From Oidiodendron maius Zn (taxonomy: Eukaryota > Ascomycota > Leotiomycetes > Myxotrichaceae), in the NCBI GenBank assembly GCA_000827325.1, contig KN832877.1:1881496-1945495 (forward strand): a DNA stretch of 64,000 bases, in the 5' to 3' direction. The notes under the pieces are model-generated. The model saw only the letters and a list, made by a program, of their open reading frames with translations. It was not told the DNA's origin and made no database searches. Of the stretch, positions 34,561 through 45,386 are shown piece by piece. The first letter of the stretch is position 1, and every line of letters starts with the position of its first letter. A program made the translations under genes and the position numbers.

Positions 34561-35155
34561 TTTAGATATATCTTAATAAGGTATATTTTCCTTCTTAGTC
34601 TTATATAGTTCTTTAATTAGCCCTTAACCTATACTTTAGGTATAGTCGAACTAGTAATAGGTATAGGTAAGTATAATAATATAATACTAGTTAGAGAAGA
34701 GATCAAGGAGTTGGTTATAGTTAGCGTTATAATACTTATTAGCTATAATTATAGTAGTTTGATAAATAAACGCTTCTTGGAATAGATATATCAAAAGGAA
34801 ACAAAGGGTAGTAGTAATCCTAGTATTACTTCTTAGTCTATTCTATAATAATTTTTATAATTTATAATCCTTCTCTATAGCTACTTAACTGCTTACTTGT
34901 AATACTTAATGAAACTTCTATAGGTTTAATAATCTTGTCTCCTGAAACACTGATTTAAACAAAATAATAAAGGAAATTAAGCAGTATAGCTCTAAATCAC
35001 TATAGCTAGGCTCTTACTAGGTAGGATTAACGATTAGAGATCCTGTTGTCTAGATACCCCCTAGATTCTTGGGTTAACTATAGAATCTCTCCTTTAGAGT
35101 CTCTGTTTGCTTCTGCTTTAAAGTTACTAGTATTGAAGTCGCTAATATTATCCTT

Positions 35156-35180
35156 ATTTAATCTAGCAGCCAGGTTAAAT
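35156..35180. repeat. 25-nt palindrome, gypsy E copy 2
   Basis: ATTTAATCTAGC - A - GCCAGGTTAAAT. The arm mismatches are all transitions explicable by RIP. It reads FNLAARLN on the element's sense strand, downstream of integrase. Confidence 0.7.
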
Positions 35181-38100
35181 CCCTGGCTAGGTAATTCGCT
35201 TATATTATCTATACTAATTATAACCCCTTCCCTTTAAATAAACCTCTTTAGTCTATTGCCTATAAACATTCCAGCTAGTAGTATACTATCCAATTCCTAA
35301 AGCAGATAGGTTCCTTTCTCTTGATTAGCTTACTAAATCTTATAAGGCCTAAGCTATCTAAAGGCTATCTTAGATCGCTATAATATATTATCTTTCTATA
35401 CTATATTATATACTAAGACAATTGCTCCCTTCTCTAGCTTGCTTATTTGAACCTATCTACTCTTATTAAACTAATCTCTCCCTTTGATTCTCTTTCTCTA
35501 TAGTCTTAAGGTTACCTCCTCTAGGTCCTTATCTCTTCTTAATAGCTGTTAGGCCTATAGGGCTAATAATTTATCCCTTGACTTTATAGATAGCTAGTCT
35601 AATATCCTCTATATAGGAATATCTATCTTAATTAGCAAAACAGCCTCTCTACTATAATTAAGATAGAATAGGGTATATCCAGTTAGTCCTTAAACTATAG
35701 TCTAGTCTGCTAGCAAGATAGTATATAAATAATTTACCTATTCTAGCTTTCCTTCTTTTGTTAACTTAGCTAAAGTATCTTTGAAAGATCTATACCCCCT
35801 TTCAACTATACTGTTTACTAGTAAATAATATACTAAGATTACAACTCTTTTAATATTATACTTTCAAGAGAACTCTTTTATATACTTCTTGTTTTTAGGC
35901 TCTCTGTCTACTACTAACCTTCTAAACACTCTATAATAGTAGATAATGTCTTCCTATAGGAACTTAGTAATAGATACAGAATTAGCCCTAGCTAGAGTAT
36001 AAGCTTCTAGCTACCTGGATAAGTTATCTCTTATAATAATAAGGTAAGATTTTCTGAAGTTTATAGGTATATAAATAATATCTAATCTAACCTTAGCCTA
36101 TATTATCAATTGCTAGGTAGGGTATAATACTTCCTTAAGTCTAGTATTATCCTAAAGCTAGTATTCTAGGTAGTTCTAGTAATATATCTTAATATTAAGG
36201 TAGTAGGATTCCTAAAAGTATCTATCTATTACCTTTTAGTATATACTCTCCCTTCCCTTATAACTGGTTTTATTATAGAGTCTCTTAAGTATTAATACTC
36301 TTTCTTCCTTTAAATCTACTACCTGAGTCTATAGTGTATTCTTTCTAGCCCTTTTAAACAAGGTCCTATCTTGTATTTAGAACTATAGGGCTCTATTCTT
36401 GAACTTTTAGAATTCCTTGACTAATAGACTAACTAGTTTCTTTAGGGTTATTAGGTACTATATAATCTTATATAACTTATTACTATATTTACTATTTAAG
36501 ATATTCCCTGAAACTATAGCTAATAGCTTATCTTAGCTTCCTAAGTCTAATAACTCCTTAATACTTACTAGAGTAATCTATAATATACTTAGTTCTATTT
36601 CAATAAATTTATCTATATCTACCTTATACTTCTTATCTATATTATCTGATTTAGCCTATAGCTATTAAGACAATCTATTAGTAGCTATATACTTATAGCT
36701 AGGTATATACTATACCTTAAAATTGAACAGTCAAATCTATATAAGCTACCTTGTTACTAAAAACCCTAGCAAGTTAGTTCTACTATAGTTTAGCTAAACT
36801 ACTAAAACATTAGTATTAGTTTCTAGTATAAAGTAAACTCTATATAACCAGAAACAGACTTTCTTAAGGGCTTTTAGAACCCTTTAATACTCCTACTTTA
36901 TAGTATTATAGTTCTATTCTATATTATTCTATATTCTACTCTTGTATCTTAAAGGATACCTCTTTCCTTTAGTAACTTCCTGTATTAATATTATACTCTA
37001 CTCCTTTAATGATATATCTACTATAAGGATAATAAGTCTAGTGCCTTTAGTATAGTCGATCTAGGTAAGGGTTAGTACTATAGTTAGTATAAGCTTTAAG
37101 GTATCTATAGCTAACTGTTACTCTATTCTCTAGTTAAAGTCAACTCCCTTCTTTAATAAGTGGTATATTAGTTTAGTAATTATACTAAACTCAGGAATCT
37201 ATATATAGTAATATATATATATATCTAGGAATACCTGAATCAATATCAGGTCTATATATAGTAGCTAGTCTAGTATCTTGATTACTTTAAAGCTTTTAGA
37301 TAAACGTCTATCTGATCTATAAACAAATCCTACTACTATAACTCTATCTATATACTACTGTAATTTCGGGCCTATTATACCCCTAGCAAGCTTGACTACT
37401 ACTAACACTTTATCTAAGTTCTAGATATACTCTAAGATAAACTACTGAATTCTAGGGGCGACTTCCTTATTCTTATATTGTGTTCTAGGTCCCTTGACTC
37501 CTATATTATTAAGAAATAGTCTATAAACATCTAGAATCAAGTCCTTAAGGATCTTGGTTATAATCTATACAAATTAGGTAACCGAGTTAGTAGCTCTCTA
37601 TAGTAGAGTAGTTATCTTTAGAAGGCCTAATATTATTATAAAGGCTATCAAGTTCTAGCTCTCCTTAGCTAAAGTAACCTGGTTATATCCAGAAAAGAAG
37701 TCTATAATAGATAATATAGCTAGGCCTATAAATTCTTCTATAAATTCATCTAGTATAGAAGGTAACCTAGTATCTTATACTATATATCAGTTGTATTCGA
37801 TTATATTATTGATTAATCTATACTTTCCTTTCTTCTTTTTAACTAGGAAGTACAGATTCCTGTATAGTCTATTATAATATTCTAGAATACTAGCTTTAAT
37901 CTAATCTTGAAGTATATTAGCTACTACTCTAATAAGAGCCTTAGATATCAGGAACCCTTTTACTTGCTATACTTTATGTTTTATAGTCTTGATTACCTAT
38001 AGTAGTATAACTTCTCTCTTGATTTAGCTATAGTAAATAAAGTCAAATACTAGAGTAGCTTCTTAGTAGTAGAGTATCTTAATTAGTAAGTCTCTTTCCT

Positions 38101-39872
38101 GTAGTATAAGATTAGGCTCTATAATAAGCTTCCTGACTCTTTTAGAGGTTAGACGATACCCTTATACTACCTTAGAGAACTTAGGTATTAGCTAGTAATT
38201 AAATAGTCCTTTCTATATTCTTGATCAAGCTTCTTTAAATAGTTTATCCTTCTAATCAGTATCCTCCTCTAGCCTTAAGCTATCTCCTTATAGCCTATTA
38301 ATAGGGTATACCTTCTAAGCCTTCCTTTTATATATAGTAGCTATCTAGACCTCTCTTTTCCCTTTCTAAAGACAGTACTAGATAAACCTTTTAAATACAG
38401 ATTCCTTAGACTCTTGCCTTACCTACTAGACCCTATCTAGTCCTCCTCCTTCTTTAGTATAGTCCTTAAACTCTAGTATCTAGAACTTAAACCAAGCTAG
38501 TAGCTGTTTCTGGAGTCCTTTAATACTTATATAAGAGACACTTAAGCTAGTACTCCTCTTTCTAAGTATACTAGCTACTTGTTTTCCAATATCGATTTAT
38601 AGCTGTCTTCCTTTTGAACTAAGACCTATACTTTTACCCCTTTATCTATATTAGGATCTATAATATATATATATTGCCCTCTATTCCTATAGAAGTATAT
38701 TAATCGGCTAGTATAGCTAAACAGCTAATCTAGCACTAAGGAGCAGGAGGTATCTTTAACTATAAAAATATACTATAGGACTATAACTCTATTGATTTGG
38801 ATCTCTATATTCTTATAGACTCTATTAAAACTCTTCCTATCTCTAGTATATATAACTAGGACCAAGTAGGTATCTAGTCTTAATAGCAGCCTTAGCTAGT
38901 CTACTAGGCCCTATATTATAACGTTTACTTTAGTACCTGAGTCTAATAGTGCTATTACCTGGTATCCTTCTTCTAGGCTAACCTTTACTTTAGGAGTCAA
39001 AGCTATATAGTTATAGAGTTGCTCTCTAGATAGTCTAATTGAGTTTAAGTAGACCTCTTATTCTATACCTGGGCTTGCCTATATCCCCCTGAATATAAGC
39101 TTCTAGACTAAGTTAGAGCAGTTTAGTAGCTCCTTTACTATAATATCCAGAACTACTGTTTAGAGGATCTTATCAAGTAGTTCTTAAGGTTATACCTTTT
39201 ATTTTAGGGTTATAGCTAGCTTCTTAAGATAAGTCCTAGATCCTTTTACTATCTCCCTAATCTCTTTCTCTTTAATAACCTCTTTTTTCTAGTTCTTGTC
39301 TACTTCTATAGGTTCTATAGTTCTAATAGCTTCCTACTTACTAGCTAGCTAGACCTTCAGGTAAGGGAGCTTCTTTTCTATATCTATCTTCTTCTTTAAG
39401 ATAGACTTAGATATCTTTTACTTGTCTTCTTTCTTAAGTCTTACCTCTCTAGTAGTAACTCTGAATTCTGCCTTAAGGTACTTCTAGGTATTAACTTTAT
39501 CTTTCTTAGAGTCTAAATCACTATAAGCTATACCTATAGAAGATATATTAGTAGAGACTATAGAGGGAACTAAACTATTTACCCTTATATTACTAAAAAC
39601 CTAAAAGTATTGAGATCTATTATAGTATATAAAGGTAGAGTATATAACAGACTCTAGTCTTCTAAAACAGATCCTTCTATTAATGCTTAGATAATATAAG
39701 CCCTTCTTTAAGTCCTCCTTTAGCTCTAGATAGTTGCTATAATAGTGCTTGCTTTCCTAATAGTAGTAATAGCTTTAGGTTACCTAAAGGAGTGTCTAAG
39801 ACTAACTGCTATAGCCAGGTAAGGTCCAGCTTACTAGTTAGTTAACTTCCTTTTATACTTCACCTCTTTATT

Positions 39873-39899
39873 GATTTAACCTAGCGGCTAGGTTAAATC
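39873..39899. repeat. 27-nt perfect palindrome, gypsy E copy 1
   Basis: GATTTAACCTAGC - G - GCTAGGTTAAATC. It reads FNLAARLN in the gag frame on the minus strand. The same motif is found at 35,156 and in gypsy A copies at 26,880, 47,567 and 52,510. Confidence 0.8.
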
Positions 39900-41252
39900 C
39901 ACTAGTATTCCTAGTATTGATTATTAGTACTATTGCCTTAAAGGCTTTAGTTAACCCCTTAAGCTTAGTACTAGTGCCTTTTCTAGTAGTAGGGATTACT
40001 AGTAGTATATATATAAGTCCCTTTCCTTTTATTAGTTCTAGCCCTAGCTCTTGGTTATAATCAACTAGTTTACTCAAGGCTAATTGTCTAGCTTGATTAT
40101 ATAAGAACTCTTTAGTAGATAGATTATCCTTATAGAGATTAAGTATTTCCTTGATTATTTTTATAAAGTCTAAGCTATTTAATAATTCCTCCTTAATATA
40201 GAACTTCCTTACTAGCTTCTTTTATACTTTCTCAGGTAACCCTTCTAAGAACTAGCTTCTATAAGTATATTTATCTAGTACTTTTTTGTTATATAGTATA
40301 TTAGTAATTACTATATACTATTATATATATTATTAAAGGTTATTGTCTTCTTTTTAAATCTTAGCTATAAAGGCTTATAAGTATTTGTATAAATAGGTCT
40401 ATTAGTATATATCCTATACTTTATATTCTATTAATAGCTTCTCCTTTAGCTCTCTCTACTTCTTCTTAATCTATTTAGGTATATTCTTGATTACCCTTCT
40501 AATTATAGTAGAGTAGTACTTTAGTAACCTCTTTAACTTCTCTAAATCCCCTTCTATCCTATAATCCTTATATATTTCCTTAAACTGTTTAAGGAACTTA
40601 GTTATATTAAGCTCTTTAAATATAGGTATCTCTAGAGATCTAGATATAGGTATTAGAACCTGATATAGTAGTAGTATACTTATTCTAGTTGTTAGTAAGG
40701 AAGATAGTATATCTAATCTTAATATAGCAGGTATATTCTTAGTAACTAATAAAGCTTTAGTATTTAGTTCTTAGTATTCTACTAATAGAGGATTGAAAGA
40801 TAGGTATAATATAAATTTCTGAATTATTACAATTACTAGATTTAAGATATTTAGGTATAATAGTAGGAGAGCTACCTCTATATTCCTTCTTATCTCTTTT
40901 TGTCTTTCTTTATATTTATAATCTCTATTTTTCTCCTTTCCTAATAATCTTTCAATAGTTATTCTATTAGTATAACTAGTACTACTAGTCTATAAATTAT
41001 TATATTAGAGCGCTTTAATGCTACTCCCCTTTACTGCTTTTAGTAAAGACCTCTTCCTCCTTGTATTAGCAGGAATAAGCTCTATATCGGCTAGGCAATA
41101 TAAAATAAGCAAGATATAAGCAGTTAGATTATAGAGACTCCAAGTTTCCCTCTATTTACAGTATCTGTATTTTGAAGGCCTTTATAGATAGAACTTTAAT
41201 GCTATAACTCCTTTATAAGTACTACCTTAATTGTCCCTATATCAATCACTAA

Positions 41253-41488
41253 TATAGAGGGATAAGCCTATACTATCAAAGTGTATAATAGGTATCACTA
41301 AGTTAGAGGGCAATTGAGTCGCTAGACTATATATAGTAAAACAAAGCAGTAAAACATATAAGAAAAGAATGAATTGAAGTCTTATCTGGTTACCTCCCTT
41401 TTAGAGAGAAAGGGCCTTCTATATAAACTTATACTGCAACTATATGATCTACCCTACTGTCCTGTATTAATACTCCTACTCTACTATA
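41253..41488 (-). repeat. Gypsy E 5' LTR
   Basis: 236-bp partner of 27,956-28,191 in the same orientation. Followed on the right directly by gypsy A2 gag sequence (GTAGGAATTAGTAGTAGAGC). Confidence 0.85.
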
Positions 41489-42700
41489 GTAGGAATTAGT
41501 AGTAGAGCTTCTTAAGGTTAATGCTTAGTCTCTAGTACTTATATACTAGTTCCTGGTATATAGAGTATTAGTAGTATATAGCTAGAAGCTAGTTCTTGAA
41601 TTCTTTATTTAGTTTATACTATAAGTGACTTCACTATATAATAGAGAGGACCTTGCCTACTAAGGCTAGGTATATAAACTTAGTATAGAATTCATTAAAG
41701 TTTTATTCTAGAGAATACTTTAGAGTATAAAAAGAGTTCTCTGACTATTTAGTCTTAAAGTAGTTCTAGAAGACTATATTTAGATACTCTAGTATTTTAT
41801 CTATAGTTAGCTAGGGATCTAGACTATCCTTATTAATCCTTAGTTCTAGAAAGCTCTAGGCTTTACCTTTAGTATAGCTAAAGATATAATTAATCTAGTC
41901 CTGTTCTATAGACTACTAGTCTATATTAGTATATAGTTTTCCTTATAGAAGGGATCTCTAGATAATATAGATAAATAAAACACTATTATTAAGCTTAGTA
42001 GAATCTATATACTTAAGGGAATACTTTATAGATTATAAATAGCTCTAATTATACTAGTAGTGTCTAGAGCTACAATCCTAATAAGATCTATAGGAGCTAT
42101 TAGAAGGAGAATTGTCTAGGTCTCCTAATAGATAATAAAGAAGTTCTTAAGTATCTAGTATACTAATCCTTAGATCCTTAGCCAGAAACTATACTAGAAG
42201 ACTCTAAAACTGCTTATCTATTAGCTGGACTAAGGATCCAATAAGGTTTAATAAACTCTAATTCAGATATACCTTTAGTTCTAGATTTTAAATAGAGTCT
42301 AAATCAATTAGCTAGGACTTAAGGATAGAGTCTCTAGACTATATAGAAGGTGTTTTCTAGTAAGTAGAGGATTCTCCTATCTTTTAGATAGCTACTACTT
42401 TACCTATAGACTTGTATTATATAGTTGATATTATTACTAATATAGAGATTAATAATAAAGGCTTAGTATTTTAGGCTCTTCTTAAAAAGGGCTAGCTTAA
42501 CTTAATTAAAAGGAGCTAGAAGGGGTAGTAATAGATAGAAGGCTCTAATCTAATATCTCTTCTACTTAACTTCTAGTTAGAGTAAGCTTATAGAATATTA
42601 TATTATAGCTTTATAGATCTATTTAATATAGTAGGTTTAATATAAAAGAGAGGGATATATTTAAGCTTTATTTTTAGAAGGTTTATTAAGTTTATTCTAA
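41489..42700 (-). pseudogene. Gypsy A2 5' leader and gag start
   Basis: Reverse complement of the A1 interval about 50,251-51,470, so it completes A2 on the other side of insertion E. Heavily RIP-mutated, no open frame. Confidence 0.8.
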
Positions 42701-42913
42701 TATAATAACTTAAGAGAAATAGAGATCTTGATCTAGAGATAAAGGCTTAAGGTATATTTAACTATTAATTAACTTAACTAAAAGAATAAACTAAAGAATA
42801 AAGAGAATAAAAAAAAGAGAGCCTTTATATAAAGGAGGTCTAGTTAGGTAATCTAATAGAGTAAGGTTATATAGTTCTAGTATATATATATTAAAAGATT
42901 TAGTATTATAATA
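42701..42913 (-). repeat. Gypsy A2 5' LTR
   Basis: 213-bp partner of 23,043-23,255, starting TATAATAACTTAAGAG (from TGTAACAACTTAAGAG). Target duplication ACTAC follows at 42,914. Confidence 0.85.
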
Positions 42914-43523
42914 ACTACTCCTTATTAATAGAGGAGAAATCAGATCTAATAAGAGAATAGTAACCTATAAAACCAAGAAATTATTAATAACTATATTAAA
43001 GGAATATACTAAAGATATTCAATTTAATATTATTATTATAGATACTTATAAAGTAATATTTAGTATATTTTAGTTATAATTCTATAATCTTTAAATTAAC
43101 TAGATAAAAGAATATATTACTATAAACTAATACTAGTATAGAAGTAATAGTATAATACTTTAAAAAAGAATAGAACTTTTATCTTATAAATAGTTATATA
43201 TAACTACTAAAGAGGAAAAGAATCTAGTCTAGACCTCTATACTAAAGCAAATACTAGTAGTATATAAGGAATATAAGCTACTATTCTAGAAAGTATCTAT
43301 AAATAAGATACTTCTAAAGTATTAGCTATAGGATTATAAGATATCTATTAAGTCTAGAAAAATACCTTCTTTTAGACTATTATACTAGATATTAGAAAAG
43401 AAGTTAAAGATTCTTAAGAAATTTATTAATAAGAATCTAATAAAAGGATTTATATAGCTATCTATATTATTAATAGTAAGTCTAGTCCTATTTATACTAA
43501 AAAAGAATAGTGATCTATAACTA
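42914..43523 (+). pseudogene. Gypsy D, continuation (pre-RT and start of reverse transcriptase)
   Basis: Plus-strand sequence that continues gypsy D after A2. Around 43,330-43,510 the conserved lead-in to gypsy reverse transcriptase can be followed (LKKFINKNLIKGFIQ...LFILKKN, usually ENLKKGFIRPS...VKKKDG). It stops at a TA next to the second pogo element, and the rest of D pol is not found on the other side. Confidence 0.65.
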
Positions 43524-45386
43524 ATATATATATATAGTGAGTTGTCTAGATAAGCAAGTTGCCTACTTTTCATGACTCTAATTCTTAGATTAATTATTAA
43601 AAATCTATAATACATTAAAATTAATTATAATTATATAAACTATTATCAGAAGATATCTCTATAACTGCTTGATAGGTTCATGTATTATATCCTGCTTTAC
43701 TATAGTTACTATAATACCGAACGTATGATATAGCTCCTTGTGACTGACTACCACTACTATATATTTCCCTATATAACTAGCTATCTACCTCAATTACAGC
43801 TATTAGATTATCGGCTTCCTTTATAGAAAGTAATCCTCCTTTCTATAATCGAGTTTTTTTTGTTTTTCAATGTTTGCTAAGTCTCTTATTTACTTCCTTA
43901 AGTTCAGTAATATACAACTATAATAATGCTACCTTATATATAATCATGACTAAACCTCTAGTAAATTGATTAACTGTATCAATTATAGGTATTAGAGAGC
44001 TGCCTTAATATTAACTGATTCAAGTTTTAATAAAAGTTGACTGACTTGAGGCTTCAGTTATATTCTGTAGTGTCTTAGAATACTAGGACTAGGCAGTTCT
44101 AGAGCGTAAATTTATAGCTGTTAGTATATCAATATACCAAGGGAGCCCTTCTAGCACTTCTTCTAGATTAAATAGAATAATTCCAGTCCCTCTAAACCCT
44201 CCTTGGATATTACTGATAGTTATTGCTTTAGGGAAGGCAATACAGAAGGCAAGAAAGAAATCCTCCTTTATAATATAGGTTTGGCTACTATATATTAACC
44301 TCTTGATTTGCTTCCTATATACCTTTTTTAAGTAGACTAAAACAGTCTATATCAAGAGGCTAGAGGATATAAGAGGAGTAAGCAGGTATATAAAAAGTAA
44401 TAATATTCTTTTCTTTATAGTAAAGCTTAAAATCAGGTATATAGTGGCTTTTATACCTATTAAGGATCAGAAGCTGAAAACCTCTAACTTTTCAAGGTTA
44501 AGTTTGTTTTTCAAAGTGCCTAATCTAGTCTATAGTTATTTTATTTGTAGTCTATCTATTATTACTTATATAGATTCTCTAGTTATCAGGAAATCTGCTT
44601 TCTTTATACTAAGACAAGAAGTGATATATACCTTTTATAACTACAAATAGCGGTAGTAACTACCTAAGTGTATTTATACCCTGTATTACTATAACCTATT
44701 TATAATTACTAGACTGCTTTAATTTCGCTATTCTATTGTATTTAGTATATATAACCACTATTGATATTATAATAACTCCTATTATAAAACCAGTCTTATT
44801 AAAGTTATAGATATTATTATTAAGAATCCTATACTTTATAATTATATTCTTTAGAAGGGTAAACTATCCCGAAACAAGTGTCTGATTTTTGTATTTAGCT
44901 CTCTAGTAGTTATATCTGTAACTAAAATGTAGCTTAAGCTCTAGTTATTGTTTTATAAAGTTATTTGCCTAGTGTATTCTAATATATCCTGTATTTCGCT
45001 CTATAAGTAAACAATTAGCTATATCTTCAATACTAGAGAGCTAGGGAGGAAATGCTTGTATATCAAGCTCAAGAATATATTAAACAATTATAGACTCTTT
45101 AGAATCAGTAAGTTTTCGAGATTTGGGCTGGGTATTATATCGTGATTATTAGCTACTCTATTGATTATAGAGTATTAAACGTGGTATATTATAGACTATA
45201 GCTGTATATCTAGTACTAAGACTAGGGTTATTTTTAAGGGCCTAAAGGGCAAGGATAATTCTGGTTTCAAGAGAATTTAATTCTATATTATATAGTATAG
45301 AAAAAAGTAGTATAAAGTTTAAAGTAGTTATTAAAGTTAGAAAGTAGGCAACTCGCTTATCCAGGCGACTTACTATATATATACAT
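43524..45386 (-). mobile_element. Fot1/pogo-type DNA transposon (copy 2), RIP-inactivated
   Basis: 1,863 bp with TA on both sides. Inverted ends read TATATATAGTGAGTTGTCTA (left) and TATATATAGTAAGTCGCCTG (right, reversed), both continuing into GTTGCCTACTTT. On the minus strand an N-terminal segment (SIIVQYILELDIQAFPP, near 45,090) and the DDE-proximal block YSSYILQPLDIDCFSLLKK (near 44,330) match copy 1, but stops are far denser. TIRs differ from copy 1, so this is a different subfamily. Confidence 0.8.

Larger units (their letters stand above)
35050..41000 (-). pseudogene. Gypsy E gag-pol, RIP-inactivated
   Basis: Minus strand, right to left. gag lies about 39,600-41,000, with a CCHC knuckle near 39,760 whose three Cys codons have become Tyr while the His remains. 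The protease near 38,950 has LDSGTKVNVI. The reverse transcriptase near 37,400-37,900 has FFSGYNQVTL, and its catalytic box now reads FLNNIGVKGP where FLDDIGVKGP is usual. RNase H and integrase follow, ending near 35,270 with GTYLLQELDSxLLAGMFIGNRLK. The FLDDIGVKGP box places it in a different gypsy lineage from A and D. Both catalytic Asp codons being changed to Asn is itself a RIP effect. Confidence 0.75.
27956..41488 (-). mobile_element. Gypsy retrotransposon E, very long, interrupted by a Fot1/pogo element
   Basis: Two 236-bp LTRs (27,956-28,191 and 41,253-41,488) bound the element. A minus-strand polypurine tract, AGAGAGGGACAGA, abuts the left LTR, so transcription runs right to left. 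Net of the pogo insertion it is about 11.7 kb, twice the usual gypsy length. gag, protease, reverse transcriptase, RNase H and integrase occupy about 35,250-41,000. Another 5 kb lies between integrase and the 3' LTR. It sits in the gag of A2; flanks ATAG and GTAG may be a mutated 4-bp target duplication. Confidence 0.8.
23043..42913 (-). mobile_element. Gypsy retrotransposon A2 (full length, interrupted by E)
   Basis: LTRs at both ends (23,043-23,255 and 42,701-42,913) and a 5-bp duplication ACTAC at 23,038-23,042 and 42,914-42,918. Removing the insertion 27,956-41,488 leaves about 6.33 kb, matching the 6,336 bp of copy A1 at 50,037-56,372, to which it is homologous along its length in inverted orientation. 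The insertion lies in gag, at the point equivalent to about 51,470 in A1. Confidence 0.85.

Noticed and set aside
27956-41488. Orientation of gypsy E read from a TATATAAACTTA stretch on the plus strand of its LTR
   Set aside because: The polypurine tract and all gag-pol homology are on the minus strand, so the TATA-like string is not decisive.
44444-44650. Plus-strand ORF in pogo copy 2
   Set aside because: Transposase homology is on the minus strand; this is a shadow.
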